64,000 bases of DNA from contig MKWL01000001.1 of NCBI GenBank assembly GCA_001899305.1, positions 124,001 through 188,000 on the forward strand, in the 5' to 3' direction. The translations under genes were made by a program, and so were the position numbers. Shown piece by piece: positions 26,178 through 35,755 of the stretch. Every line of letters starts with the position of its first letter. Position 1 is the stretch's first letter. Source of the stretch: Thiobacillus sp. 0-1251 (GTDB taxonomy: Bacteria > Pseudomonadota > Gammaproteobacteria > Burkholderiales > Thiobacillaceae). The notes beneath the pieces are model-generated. The model made no database searches, was not told where the DNA came from, and saw only the letters and a list, made by a program, of their open reading frames with translations.

Positions 26178-27130
26178 CCCGGCGACTGTTCGGCGAGCCG
26201 GGTGTGCTCGACCGCGGCGATGAATTGTGCGGCAACGTCGTGCCCGGTCTGCGCGGCGATTTCCTGGAAACCGGTCGGACTGGTGACGTTGATTTCGGTG
26301 AGGCAGTCGCCGATCACGTCGAGCCCGGCGAGGAAGATGCCGTGGTGTTTCGCCCACGGCGCGATGGTTTCGGCGATCTCGCGGTCGCGCATGGACAGGG
26401 GTTGCGCACGGGCCGTGCCGCCGGCGGCGAGGTTGCCGCGCGTTTCGCCCGCCAGGGGAATGCGCGCCAGCGCCCAGGGCACCACCTCGCCGTCGATCAG
26501 GAGGATGCGTTTGTCGCCGTCCTTGATTTCCGGCAGGTAGCGTTGCGCCATGATGGCGCGGCGGCCGCGCTGCGTCAGCGTTTCGAGGATGGCGTTGCGA
26601 TTGAGGTCGGATTGCGTCAGGCGGAAGATGCCACTGCCGCCCATTTCGGTGAGGGGCTTGACGATGATGTCCTGGTGCTCGGCGAGGAAACGCCCGATAT
26701 TTGCGGCATCGGCGGCAACCAGGGTGGGGGCGACGAATTGAGGAAAATTGAGGATCGCCAGTTTCTCGTTGAAATCGCGCAGGGCGGCCGGCCGGTTCAA
26801 TACGTGCGCGCCATTGGCTTCGGCGATGCCCAGCAGATGGGTGGCCAGCAGATAATCGGTGTCCACCGGCGGGTCGGTGCGCATCACCACAGTGTCGAAA
26901 TCCTTCAGGGCGCGAACATCGCTTTGCGTGACGCGGTACCAGTCGTCGTCGGCGCGTATTTCAAGCGCGACGCAGGCCGTACAGGCGATGCCGCTTGCGA
27001 TGTGCAATTGGCTGGCCTCGGCGGCGAACACGGCATGGCCGCGCGCCACGGCGGCGCGCATCATGGCCACCGAACTGTCCTTGTAGGGCTTGAGGCCGGC
27101 CAGGGGATCGACGATGAACAGCAGTTTCAT
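26174..27130 (-). CDS. gshB: Glutathione synthetase
   Basis: ATP-grasp ligase adding glycine to gamma-glutamylcysteine, the second step of glutathione synthesis. The 318-residue protein begins MKLLFIVDPLAGLKPYKDSS, with the family's VMRTDPPVDTDYL, ATP-grasp segments IIVKPLTEMGGSGIFRL and ILLIDGEVVPWALARIP, and the glycine-rich ETRGNLAAGGTA. The C-terminus has GLDVIGDCLTEINVTSPTGF. Start overlaps the gshA stop by 4 bases. Confidence 0.97.
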   Translation of the reverse strand: MKLLFIVDPLAGLKPYKDSSVAMMRAAVARGHAVFAAEASQLHIASGIACTACVALEIRADDDWYRVTQSDVRALKDFDTVVMRTDPPVDTDYLLATHLLGIAEANGAHVLNRPAALRDFNEKLAILNFPQFVAPTLVAADAANIGRFLAEHQDIIVKPLTEMGGSGIFRLTQSDLNRNAILETLTQRGRRAIMAQRYLPEIKDGDKRILLIDGEVVPWALARIPLAGETRGNLAAGGTARAQPLSMRDREIAETIAPWAKHHGIFLAGLDVIGDCLTEINVTSPTGFQEIAAQTGHDVAAQFIAAVEHTRLAEQSPG

Positions 27131-28434
27131 GCAGCGGCAACCGCGTTTTCGGTGTTCTCGGCCTCGTTGAGCGCTTCGTCGAGCTCGATGCTGGCGGCCA
27201 GCATCGCCAGCCGCGCAATCACCCCATAGGCATAGAAGCGGTTGGGCGCGGCGTCGGGGTTGGCGCTGCGGTCGGGCGTCAGGCAGGTGTCGTCGAACGC
27301 CAGGGGCACGAAATGCATGCCGGGGCTGTTGAGGTTCTCGTCCGACCCGCGCCCGGTGTGCACGCGGTAGAAGCCGCCGACGACGAAATGGTCGAGCATG
27401 TAGACCACCGGTTCGGCGACCGCGCCGTTGATGCTTTCGAAGGTATAGACCCCTTCCTGGATCAATACCTCGCTGAAGGCGAGCCCTTCCTTGCCGACCG
27501 CCATCTTGTTGCGCTGCTTGCGGTTGAGTTCGCGCACGTCGTCCGGCGATTTCACCGTCATGATCCCCATGCCATAGGTGCCGGCGTCGGCCTTGACGAT
27601 GACGAAGGGCGGCTGGTCGATGCGGTACTCGTCGTATTTGAGCTGGATCTTGTCCAGCATCTCGCCCACTTTCTCGGCCAGGCATTCTTCGCCCTGGCGC
27701 GCCTGGAAGTCGATCTTGCCGCAGTGGTTGAAATAGGGGTCGATCAGCCAGGGGTCGATGCCGACCAGCCGGGAGAATTCGCTGGCGACGTGCTGGTAGG
27801 CCGCGAAATGGCTCGACTTGCGGCGGGTCGCCCAGCCGGCGTGCAGCGGCGGCATGATGGTCTGCTCGATGCCCTTGAGGATATCGGGCACGCCCGCCGA
27901 AAGGTCGTTGTTGAGCAGCACTGCGCAGGGGTCGAAGCCCTCCAGCCCGACGCGGTCGCCCTTGCGGACGAGCGGCTCCAGCGTGAGACGCCCGCCGGCT
28001 GGCAGTTCCAGCGTGGTCGGCTGGGTGATCTCGGGAATCAGGGTGCCGATGCGCACGATCAGACCGGTCTGGCGCAGGATGTGCGCGAGCACCGCGACGT
28101 TCTGCAGGTAGAAGGTATTGCGCGTGTGGTTCTCCGGGATCAGCAGCAGGCGCTGGGCGTCGGGACAGATCTTTTCCACCGCGCCCATTGCCGCGTGGAT
28201 GGACAGCGACATGAACGACGGGTTGAGGTTGTTGAAGCCGCCCGGAAACAGATTGGTGTCGACCGGTGCCAGCTTGAAGCCCGCGTTGCGGATGTCAACC
28301 GAGGTATAGAACGGCGCCGACTGTTCCTTCCATTGCTGGCGAAACCAGTGCTCGATGGTCGGCTGGGCATCGAGCAGGCGTTTTTCCAACTCCAGCAGCG
28401 GGCCGGTGAGTGCAGTGGTGAGGTAAGGAACCAT
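27127..28434 (-). CDS. gshA: Glutamate-cysteine ligase (betaproteobacterial GshA type)
   Basis: First, rate-limiting enzyme of glutathione synthesis. The 435-residue protein belongs to the proteobacterial GshA family distinct from the E. coli type: FYTSVDIRNAGFKLAPVDTN, LFPGGFNNLNPSF, PENHTRNTFYLQNV, and VKADAGTYGMGIMTVK, which looks like an ATP-grasp glycine loop. First gene of a leftward operon gshA-gshB-GNAT-apbE-EIIA-ptsH-ptsI, and divergent from trmL with a 43-base gap. Its pairing with PTS genes is a betaproteobacterial hallmark. Confidence 0.93.
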   Translation of the reverse strand: MVPYLTTALTGPLLELEKRLLDAQPTIEHWFRQQWKEQSAPFYTSVDIRNAGFKLAPVDTNLFPGGFNNLNPSFMSLSIHAAMGAVEKICPDAQRLLLIPENHTRNTFYLQNVAVLAHILRQTGLIVRIGTLIPEITQPTTLELPAGGRLTLEPLVRKGDRVGLEGFDPCAVLLNNDLSAGVPDILKGIEQTIMPPLHAGWATRRKSSHFAAYQHVASEFSRLVGIDPWLIDPYFNHCGKIDFQARQGEECLAEKVGEMLDKIQLKYDEYRIDQPPFVIVKADAGTYGMGIMTVKSPDDVRELNRKQRNKMAVGKEGLAFSEVLIQEGVYTFESINGAVAEPVVYMLDHFVVGGFYRVHTGRGSDENLNSPGMHFVPLAFDDTCLTPDRSANPDAAPNRFYAYGVIARLAMLAASIELDEALNEAENTENAVAAA

Positions 28435-28477
28435 AGAATAGGGCTTTCGAAGAAGGTTTTATTTTAGGCCAAGCCGG

Positions 28478-28942
28478 ATGTTTGACATCGTTTTGTTTCA
28501 GCCCGAGATTCCGCCCAACACCGGCAACCTCATCCGCCTTGCGGCCAACACCGGTTGCCGCCTGCACCTGGTCGAGCCGCTGGGCTTCGATCTGTCCGAC
28601 AAGCAGGTGGCGCGGGCCGGGCTGGATTACCACGACATGGCCTGCGTGACCGTGCATGCCGGGTGGGAAGCGGTGCAGGCGGCCTTGCCCGGCCGGCGCT
28701 GGTTTGCGCTCACCACCAAGGGCAGCGCACGCTATGCCGATATCGCCTTTCGGCCGGACGACGTGCTGCTGTTCGGCCCGGAGTCGCGCGGCCTGCCTCC
28801 GGATATCCTGGGACAGTTCGACGCGGGCCATCGCCTGCGCCTGCCGATGCTGCCCGGTTCGCGCAGCATGAACCTGTCCAATGCCGTCAGCGTGGTCGTG
28901 TTCGAGGCCTGGCGCCAAAACGGCTTTACGGGCGGCGCCTAA
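28478..28942 (+). CDS. trmL: tRNA (cytidine/uridine-34-2'-O)-methyltransferase TrmL
   Basis: SPOUT methyltransferase modifying the wobble base of tRNA-Leu species. The 154-residue protein has the three SPOUT motifs: IPPNTGNLIRLAANTGCRLH, LLFGPESRGLPPDIL and LPMLPGSRSMNLSNAVSVVV, with the C-terminal knot helix VFEAWRQNG. It is a standalone gene divergent from gshA. No ribosome-binding site is evident before the ATG. Confidence 0.96.
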   Translation: MFDIVLFQPEIPPNTGNLIRLAANTGCRLHLVEPLGFDLSDKQVARAGLDYHDMACVTVHAGWEAVQAALPGRRWFALTTKGSARYADIAFRPDDVLLFGPESRGLPPDILGQFDAGHRLRLPMLPGSRSMNLSNAVSVVVFEAWRQNGFTGGA

Positions 28943-29068
28943 GCCCGCAGCACGTAAGGCTGCATCCTCTCGCACACCTTGGACATCACCTGTCTCGATT
29001 GACTCCCCGGGCGTCCCATGGTTCGGGTCTTGCCTGCCTGCGCATGAATTCCAGATAGGTCGCGGCGC

Positions 29069-29095
29069 TAAAGTTTACGTGGGGGAAGACGATAT
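29069..29095 (+). promoter_or_regulatory. Sigma-28 (FliA)-type promoter
   Basis: TAAAGTTT at 29069-29076 equals the sigma-28 -35 consensus. After exactly 11 bases comes GACGATAT (29088-29095), matching 6 of 8 positions of the -10 consensus GCCGATAA. It lies about 87 bases upstream of a chemoreceptor gene, the usual kind of FliA target, within a 239-base gap after trmL. Confidence 0.7.
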
Positions 29096-29098
29096 TAA

Positions 29099-29112
29099 AG
29101 ATAACGTTATCT
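29099..29112. promoter_or_regulatory. 14-base perfect palindrome in the chemoreceptor leader
   Basis: AGATAACGTTATCT is a perfect palindrome just downstream of the sigma-28 -10 box, covering the expected transcription start. It could be an operator for an unidentified regulator or a chance AT-rich palindrome. A related GGATAACG occurs further down the leader. Confidence 0.4.
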
Positions 29113-29181
29113 ATATATGTCATTTATCTTGAATGGTCCGCCGGATAACGTATCGAGAAATAACAGATAGTTGAGGAAGGT

Positions 29182-30894
29182 ATGCGCGTCAATTTGCCCA
29201 TTACGAATCGTGAATATGAATTGAGCGACGGCGTGTCGCTGGTCTCCAGGACCGATTTGAAGGGGCGAATCATCTACGCAAACCTCGCCTTCATCGAGGC
29301 AAGCGGCTTTAGCGAAGCCGAATTGCTCGGGAAACCCCATAATCTTGTCCGCCACACGGACATGCCGGAAGAAGCGTTTTCGGATCTCTGGGCTACCGTG
29401 AAAGCCGGCTTGCCCTGGAGCGGCGTGGTGAAGAACCGACGCAAGAATGGGGATTTCTACTGGGTGTTCGCCAACGTGACGCCGGTGCATGAAAACGGCG
29501 CGACGAACGGTTATCTGTCGGTTCGAACCAAGCTGTCGCGGGCACAGATAGCTGAAGCCGAGCACCTTTATCGCCAATTCAAGGAGGGCCGGGCGGATCA
29601 TATGGCGATCCGGCATGGCATGGTCGTCCGTACAGGGCTGCTTGGCCGGTTGATGTCTTTCCGGCGTATTCCGGTCAATCAGCGCATTGCGTTGAGCACC
29701 GGGATCGGCGCGGCCTTGATGCTGGGGGTCGGCTTGTTCGGCGGGTGGGAAACCCGCGACCTGGCCAAGGCGGCCGGCGTGCAGAGTGCGTTACCTGCAT
29801 TGATGGTGACGGCAGGCGGAATCGGTGCGCTCCTGACGCTGTCGTTCGGTTATTTCATCTCGCGCACGATCCTGCGTCCGCTGGACCGTGCGTTGGGCGT
29901 CGCACACGCGATCGCAGGCGGCGATCTGTCGCTTCAGTTCGAGGTGTCAGCCTGGGACGAGACCGGCCAGCTGATGCGTGCGCTGACCCAGATGAAGGCC
30001 AACATGGTCGGCGCGGTGTCCGATATCGGCTTGAACGTCGAGAGCATCAGGATTGCGGCCAGCGAGATCGCTTCCGGCAACGCAGACCTGTCTGGGCGTA
30101 CCGAATCGCAGGCATCGAGCCTTGAGGAAACCGCCAGTTCCATGGAAGAGCTCACCAGCACGGTGAAGCAGAATGCCGAACATGCGCGCCATGCCAACCA
30201 GCTGGTCGGCTCGACTGCCGAGATTGCTGCCAAGGGCGGGGCGATGGTTGGACAGGTGGTCGACACCATGGCCTCGATCAGTGCCAGTTCGAAGAAAATT
30301 GCCGATATCATCGGCGTGATCGACGGTATCGCCTTCCAGACCAATATCCTGGCGCTGAACGCCGCCGTGGAGGCGGCGCGCGCCGGGGAACAGGGGCGCG
30401 GTTTCGCCGTGGTCGCGGGCGAAGTCAGGAGCCTGGCGCAGCGTTCCGCCGGCGCCGCCCGCGAGATCAAGTCGCTCATTGGCGATTCGGTGGAAAAGGT
30501 CGATCTGGGCAGCAAACTGGTGGGCGAAGCGGGCGGGGCCATGGAGGACATCGTCACTTCGGTGGAACTGGTGGCCGAACTCATGAGCGGGATTGCCACG
30601 GCAAGCCAGCAGCAGAGCGCCGGCATCGAGCAGGTCAATCAGGCAGTCGGGCAGATGGACGAAATGACCCAGCAGAATGCTGCGCTGGTGGAGCAGGCCG
30701 CAGCGGCGGCAGAGAGCCTGCATGAGCGGGCGGACAAACTTGCCCAGGCTGTGAGCATGTTCCGCCTGCAGCGTGGTGGAACGTCAGTCCGACCCGAGCG
30801 TGCCACGCGGCCGGTTTTGCACATGTCGGCCCGAACGACCCGGATGCCGGACGCCTCCAGGGCCATACCGGAAAAGCGGGCGGCCGCGCGCTAG
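29182..30894 (+). CDS. PAS-domain methyl-accepting chemotaxis protein (Aer-like)
   Basis: Membrane chemoreceptor with a cytoplasmic PAS sensor, probably for redox or oxygen (Aer family). The 570-residue protein has an N-terminal PAS ([55 protein letters not shown]). Two close transmembrane segments lie at about residues 172-190 and 207-228 with only a short periplasmic loop. HAMP follows, then the MCP signalling domain with its conserved tip ([40 protein letters not shown]). The WVFANVTP and NLVRHTDMP segments match Aer FAD-binding PAS. A CheW/CheR-binding pentapeptide is not seen at the C-terminus. Expression from the sigma-28 promoter upstream is likely. Confidence 0.92.
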   Translation: MRVNLPITNREYELSDGVSLVSRTDLKGRIIYANLAFIEASGFSEAELLGKPHNLVRHTDMPEEAFSDLWATVKAGLPWSGVVKNRRKNGDFYWVFANVTPVHENGATNGYLSVRTKLSRAQIAEAEHLYRQFKEGRADHMAIRHGMVVRTGLLGRLMSFRRIPVNQRIALSTGIGAALMLGVGLFGGWETRDLAKAAGVQSALPALMVTAGGIGALLTLSFGYFISRTILRPLDRALGVAHAIAGGDLSLQFEVSAWDETGQLMRALTQMKANMVGAVSDIGLNVESIRIAASEIASGNADLSGRTESQASSLEETASSMEELTSTVKQNAEHARHANQLVGSTAEIAAKGGAMVGQVVDTMASISASSKKIADIIGVIDGIAFQTNILALNAAVEAARAGEQGRGFAVVAGEVRSLAQRSAGAAREIKSLIGDSVEKVDLGSKLVGEAGGAMEDIVTSVELVAELMSGIATASQQQSAGIEQVNQAVGQMDEMTQQNAALVEQAAAAAESLHERADKLAQAVSMFRLQRGGTSVRPERATRPVLHMSARTTRMPDASRAIPEKRAAAR

Positions 30895-30900
30895 CCAAGG

Positions 30901-30928
30901 CCGCCTGCCGATCAGATGCAGGCGGTTT
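30901..30928 (+). terminator. Likely terminator hairpin between convergent genes
   Basis: Arms CCGCCTGC (30901-30908) and GCAGGCGG (30918-30925) with a 9-base loop, followed by only TTTGG on the plus strand. It lies 6 bases after the chemoreceptor stop; the stop codon of the convergent GGDEF-EAL gene is inside the loop. The weak T tract lowers confidence. Confidence 0.5.
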
Positions 30929-33900
30929 GGTCAATAATCGTGGCGCCCTGCCCGCTGCGAGCCTGCAGCCAGGCGATCAGTTCGTTCAAAGGAAGAGGCC
31001 GGCTCAGGTGGTAGCCCTGGGCTTGCTCGCATCCCATGCTGGCCAGCAGGGCCAGGGCTTCCGCATCCTCCACGCCTTCCGCGATGACGCGCAGTCCCAG
31101 GCTGTGGGCCAGGGCGACAGTGGACCGCACGATGATCGCGTCCTGGGTGTTGCCGTTCATGCCCATGACGAATGAACGGTCGATCTTCAGGGCGCTGAGC
31201 GGGAGGCGCCTCAGATAGGCCAGGGAGGAATAGCCTGTGCCGAAATCGTCGACGGCGATGTTCACGCCCATGGCCGCGATTTCCTGCAGCAACGCGACCG
31301 AACTGTCCGGGTCGTGCATCAGGGCGGTCTCGGTCAGTTCCAGCTCGACTTCCTGTTCTGGGATGCCATGCCGGGTGATGGCATCCGCAAGCCGGGTCAC
31401 GTAGTGGGCATCCATCAGGTTGCGTACGGAAAGATTGATGGCCACGGGTTGCGTATACCCCAGGTCGTGCAGGCGCCGTTTGTCCGCCAGCGCCAGGTCC
31501 ATGATGGCGGTCGTAAAGGGGTGGATGACGTCGTTCATTTCCACCAGATGGATGAAGGCGCCGGGATACAGCAGACCGCGACGGGGGTTCTGCCAGCGCA
31601 CCAGCGCCTCGAAACCGGTGACCTGTCCGCTCGCAATGTCCAGCTTGGGTTGGTAGTGAAGCACCAATTCCCCGCCTTGGACCGCCTGCACCAGTTCGCT
31701 GGCGAGGGCGAGACGGTCCGGGCTGTAATTGTCGAAACTGCGGTCGTAGACCACGACACCGGCCGTCAGCGTCTTCGCCTGATACATGGCCACATCCGCC
31801 GCCCGCAACAGCGCATGGCTACTCTCGCCGTGTTCCGGGTGGTACGCCACGCCCACGCTGACGCCAACCTGCAAGGCCATGCCATCCACCATAAAAGGCC
31901 TGCGCAGCACCGTCGTCACATGTTTAGCCAGCGTGACGGCATCGGTTTTGTCATGCAGTCCCGTGAGCAGCACGGCGAATTCATCTCCACCCAGGCGACA
32001 AACCAGGGCATGCGTGCCAGACAGAGCGTCTTGCAGCCGCGGGCCGATATGCGTCAGCAGGTGATCGCCAACGTGGTGGCCCAGGGTGTCATTGATTTCC
32101 TTGAAGTGGTCCAGATCCAGCAGCAGGAGTGCGGTCAGCCCGTCGGGAGCCTGCTCGATCCGGGCTGCGAATTCCTCATGCAGGACCGAGCGATTGGGCA
32201 AAGCGGTGAGACTGTCGTGTTTGGCCTGGAAACCCAGGCTGACGACATGGCGCGAATTGGCGATGGCCAAGGCGACGGTATTGCTGAAGGCGTTCAAGGT
32301 TTCCAGTTCCACATCGCTGAAGGTCCGCTGCTCACGGTATGCCAGATTGATGCAGCCCAGTGCCTGCTCGTGATAAATCATGGGAATGATGAGTGCCGAG
32401 TTCAGATTCGCCGCTATCAAAACATTCTTCAGATCAGTCGGAACACGGTCGTCGTGGGAAAGATCGTTGCTGGCCAGCAAGCGCTTTTGAGTCACCGCCT
32501 GGCCACTGTGGCTTCCCGCTACGGGCAGATTGACGATCAGCCGCAATATCCGCTCCTCGAAACCGCGATGGGCCACCAGGTCCAACCGGGCGGCATCCGC
32601 AGACAGCAGATAGATCGCGATACTCGGCGCATGGCTCAGGCCGAGCAGGGCCTCCATGGTTTCCTGGAGGATCGCATCCAGTTTCAGGGAGGCGTGCAGG
32701 CGATTGGATAACTGGTTGATGAGACGCAGATGTTCGTTGCGTTCGATCAGCGCCTGGCGCGACAGCATCAATTCGGCCTCGGCTTTCTTGCGTTCGCTGA
32801 TGTCGCGCACGGTCGCCAGGATGTGCGGTTCGTCCCCGATCGTGACGATGTTCAGGGTCACTTCCGCATCGAAGGGCGTGCCATCGTAACGTTGGTGGCG
32901 CCATTCGAAGAACTGGGTTTCACCGTCGAAGGCCGCCGTGATTTTCTCCTGCGCCTTGGTCTTGGACAGGCGGCCATCCGACTGGAACTCGGGGGAATAC
33001 CGATAAGGCGTGGTGCCGACGATCTGCTCGCGAGTGCAGCCGAACATCTCCAGCGTGGCCGGATTGCAATCCACGAAGTATTCCCCCTTCATCAGGAAGA
33101 TGCTGTCGCCCGCACGTTCGAACAGAGTGCGATAGCGCGCCTGGCTGTCGCGCAGACTGGCCTGGGTCTGTTTTTGCGCAGACAGATCCGCTGCGACTCC
33201 CAGGAAACCTTCGATTTTTCCATCCGGGCCATGCAAGGGGGTGACCGACAGCCGCACCGGAATACGGCTTCCATCCCTGCGCAGATAGGTCCACTCGCGC
33301 TCCTCGGATTGGCCGCGCCTGGCCTTGGCGACAAAGGCATCAAACCCGGGCTGGATCGGTTCGCCCAGTTCCTGGGTGAGCGCTGCCGCATGCTGACGTA
33401 TTTCGTCTGTGTCATGGAAGAGGGCCGGCGTCTGCTTGCCGATCACCTCGTCCGCGGCATACCCGAGCATGCGCTGGGCTGCCGCATTGAAGCTGACAAT
33501 GATGCCGGCGGTATCGGTGGAGATGATGCTGTAATCGGCACTGTCCAAGACGGCCTGTTGCCAGGCGGAAAGATGTGCGACGGCTGCGTCGGACTCGATC
33601 TGGCGTGCCAGTGAGCGCCGATAGATCCATGTGCCGCCCAGCAGGAAGACGATGAGTAGCAGGCTGGCCAACAGCAGCCGCTGCAGCCAGTTGTATACGA
33701 TGGCATGCCAGGGAATCAGCGAGCCGGCCAGCAGGCCATACTCGTCTATGCGTTCGTAGACGAGATAATGGCGTCCCTGATTACGTGGAAGATTGATACT
33801 CATCGCGCCGCGTTCGCGCTTGGCTGCGGCAAGCTGGCGAAGGGTTTCCGGCGAGACCGGCTGGCCATATGTACGTTGGATCGTGGCGCGTGGTTCGCCC

Positions 33901-34574
33901 GTGGGCAGCGGATAGAAATATTGCAGGTAATGGTCGTCGCGCAGCAGCCCCATCTGGATCTCGGGCGGCAGGGTCGTGTGCGCCCACAAGGTGGTACCGC
34001 CCTCGATCGAATACCCGGCCGTCATGACTGCCACCAGCCGGCCCTGCGAATCGAGAATGGGCACCCGCACCGGGTTTACCCAGAGATTCAAGGCTTTCAT
34101 GTAGTACGGCCGGCCGAGCTGGATATGGCCGGAACGGATACAGGCGATGAAACTGTCGCGGGTTTCGGGTTGGTTCAGCAGGTTGGGCAAGGGTTTGCCA
34201 TCCGGGACGCCACTGACCAGTACGAGTTGTCCATCGGGCCTGGCCAGCCCCAACCCGGCCATGCCCGGGTCGATCGATTTCATGCGCTCGATGAGTTCGC
34301 GCCCGCGAGAGGGTGATTGCAAAGCGCCCTGGGCGATGAGTTCGCTACCCAGGCCGCGCAGGACCAGTTCATAGTTTTTCAACGTGGTGCGCGTGTTCTG
34401 CACCAGGATGCTGTTGAAATAACGCAATTGCGCCTCGATATCCCGTTTCGCATCGAACCAATGCCGGGTAACGGCGATGAAATAAGCCAGCACGAAGAAC
34501 CCGATCAAGGCATAGAACAGGCCGCGCAGAGGTCTGGGGTCGTTCTTGGATAGCGGTTTGACGGAGCTGCTCAT
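30912..34574 (-). CDS. Multi-sensor GGDEF-EAL protein (PAS-PAS-GAF)
   Basis: Large inner-membrane cyclic di-GMP enzyme, 1220 residues. TM1 is about residues 18-38, followed by a periplasmic Cache-like sensor to about 285 and TM2 about 288-312. Two PAS domains follow (SIISTDTAGIIVSFNAAAQR, and DSIFLMKGEYFVDCNPATLE with its PAC segment), then a GAF domain (residues about 640-780, LNSALIIPMIYHEQALGCIN). The GGDEF domain has an intact signature (RLGGDEFAVLL). The EAL domain has all key motifs intact (GFEALVRWQNP, AINLSVRNL, ELTETALM, VDDFGTGYSSLAYL, AEGVEDAEAL). Both activities are therefore possible. A standalone gene with a 194-base upstream gap; signal unknown. Confidence 0.93.
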   Translation of the reverse strand: MSSSVKPLSKNDPRPLRGLFYALIGFFVLAYFIAVTRHWFDAKRDIEAQLRYFNSILVQNTRTTLKNYELVLRGLGSELIAQGALQSPSRGRELIERMKSIDPGMAGLGLARPDGQLVLVSGVPDGKPLPNLLNQPETRDSFIACIRSGHIQLGRPYYMKALNLWVNPVRVPILDSQGRLVAVMTAGYSIEGGTTLWAHTTLPPEIQMGLLRDDHYLQYFYPLPTGEPRATIQRTYGQPVSPETLRQLAAAKRERGAMSINLPRNQGRHYLVYERIDEYGLLAGSLIPWHAIVYNWLQRLLLASLLLIVFLLGGTWIYRRSLARQIESDAAVAHLSAWQQAVLDSADYSIISTDTAGIIVSFNAAAQRMLGYAADEVIGKQTPALFHDTDEIRQHAAALTQELGEPIQPGFDAFVAKARRGQSEEREWTYLRRDGSRIPVRLSVTPLHGPDGKIEGFLGVAADLSAQKQTQASLRDSQARYRTLFERAGDSIFLMKGEYFVDCNPATLEMFGCTREQIVGTTPYRYSPEFQSDGRLSKTKAQEKITAAFDGETQFFEWRHQRYDGTPFDAEVTLNIVTIGDEPHILATVRDISERKKAEAELMLSRQALIERNEHLRLINQLSNRLHASLKLDAILQETMEALLGLSHAPSIAIYLLSADAARLDLVAHRGFEERILRLIVNLPVAGSHSGQAVTQKRLLASNDLSHDDRVPTDLKNVLIAANLNSALIIPMIYHEQALGCINLAYREQRTFSDVELETLNAFSNTVALAIANSRHVVSLGFQAKHDSLTALPNRSVLHEEFAARIEQAPDGLTALLLLDLDHFKEINDTLGHHVGDHLLTHIGPRLQDALSGTHALVCRLGGDEFAVLLTGLHDKTDAVTLAKHVTTVLRRPFMVDGMALQVGVSVGVAYHPEHGESSHALLRAADVAMYQAKTLTAGVVVYDRSFDNYSPDRLALASELVQAVQGGELVLHYQPKLDIASGQVTGFEALVRWQNPRRGLLYPGAFIHLVEMNDVIHPFTTAIMDLALADKRRLHDLGYTQPVAINLSVRNLMDAHYVTRLADAITRHGIPEQEVELELTETALMHDPDSSVALLQEIAAMGVNIAVDDFGTGYSSLAYLRRLPLSALKIDRSFVMGMNGNTQDAIIVRSTVALAHSLGLRVIAEGVEDAEALALLASMGCEQAQGYHLSRPLPLNELIAWLQARSGQGATIIDQTACI

Positions 34575-34768
34575 GCTGATGGAGGCCTAGGGGGCGAATC
34601 CTTTGTTCGTTGTATTGTGAGGCAGCCTGTCCGACGTGTAACGGACATTGTTAAATGGACTGTAGCCGGGCGCCTGCACTACGACAAGCGCCGTTTTAAG
34701 GTGGGCGTCGGGTCGATTCTGCCTGCGATATAGGCGAGGTGACTTTCGAAGGGCGTGAGGCCGGCGCT

Positions 34769-35755
34769 TTAAAACTCGGTCTTGATTTCCCGGTTCAGCA
34801 GGGTGTCGACCGCATGAGCGGCAGGCATACCATCGAACAATACCTGGTAGACAGTATGGGCGACCGGCATGTCTACGCCGAGTTCGTCGGCCAGTGCGGC
34901 GACTTCGCGTGCGGTGGTGACGCCTTCGGCCACATGGCCAAGTTCGCGGAGGATGGCATCGAGCGGGAGGCCGCGGGCAAGCCGCAGGCCGACTTGGCGG
35001 TTGCGCGACAGATCGCCGGTTGTGGTGAGAATCAGATCGCCGAGGCCCGACAAGCCCATGAAGGTTTCGAAGTGGCCGCCGAGCTTGACGCCGAGGCGGG
35101 TCATTTCGGCGAGGCCGCGGGTGATCAGTGCGGCGCGGGCGTTGTGGCCAAGCTGCAGGCCATCGCAGATGCCGGCGGCAATCGCCATGACATTTTTCAG
35201 CGCGCCGCCGAGTTCGACGCCGATGACATCGTCATGCGCATAGATGCGCAGGCGCTGGCCCGACAGGCTCTCCGCCAGATGTTGTGCCAGGGCGGTGTCG
35301 TGGCAGGCCAGCGTAAGTGCGGTGGGATAGCCCTGCGCAACTTCCTGGGCAAAGCTGGGGCCCGACAGCACGCCGGTTTGAGCGTGCGTGGGGAGCAGCT
35401 CGGCGACGAGTTGATGAGGCAATTTCCGGCTGCCGGGCTCGAAGCCTTTGCTGACCCAGATCAGCGGCGGCAGACTGGTACGGGTGGCCAGGGCGGCCAG
35501 GGTCGGGCGCAGGCCGCCGCTGGGAACGGCAAGGACGATGAGGTCAGCCGCCTCGACGGCGGAGCCGAGATCGGGATTGAAGTGCAGCGCGTCCGGTAAT
35601 CGGCAGTCAGCCAGATAGCGTGCATTGACGCGGGTCGTACGCATGGCGTCGAGTTCGGCCGCATTGCGTCCCCACAGGGTGACGATATGGTGGGGGGCCC
35701 AGCTGGCTGCCAGCGCGGTGCCCCATGCGCCGGCACCCAGTACCGACAGCTTCAT
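34769..35755 (-). CDS. gpsA: Glycerol-3-phosphate dehydrogenase [NAD(P)+]
   Basis: Reduces dihydroxyacetone phosphate to sn-glycerol-3-phosphate for phospholipid synthesis. The 328-residue cytosolic enzyme begins MKLSVLGAGAWGTALAASWA (Rossmann GxGxWG), then LPPLIWVSKGFEP, GPSFAQEVAQG, and the catalytic Lys in ELGGALKNVMAIAAGICDGL near residue 185. It ends with the family's typical short tail. The start overlaps the stop of the SH3 protein gene upstream (ATGA). Part of the rhodanese-grxC-trxC-secB-SH3-gpsA leftward cluster. Confidence 0.97.
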   Translation of the reverse strand: MKLSVLGAGAWGTALAASWAPHHIVTLWGRNAAELDAMRTTRVNARYLADCRLPDALHFNPDLGSAVEAADLIVLAVPSGGLRPTLAALATRTSLPPLIWVSKGFEPGSRKLPHQLVAELLPTHAQTGVLSGPSFAQEVAQGYPTALTLACHDTALAQHLAESLSGQRLRIYAHDDVIGVELGGALKNVMAIAAGICDGLQLGHNARAALITRGLAEMTRLGVKLGGHFETFMGLSGLGDLILTTTGDLSRNRQVGLRLARGLPLDAILRELGHVAEGVTTAREVAALADELGVDMPVAHTVYQVLFDGMPAAHAVDTLLNREIKTEF

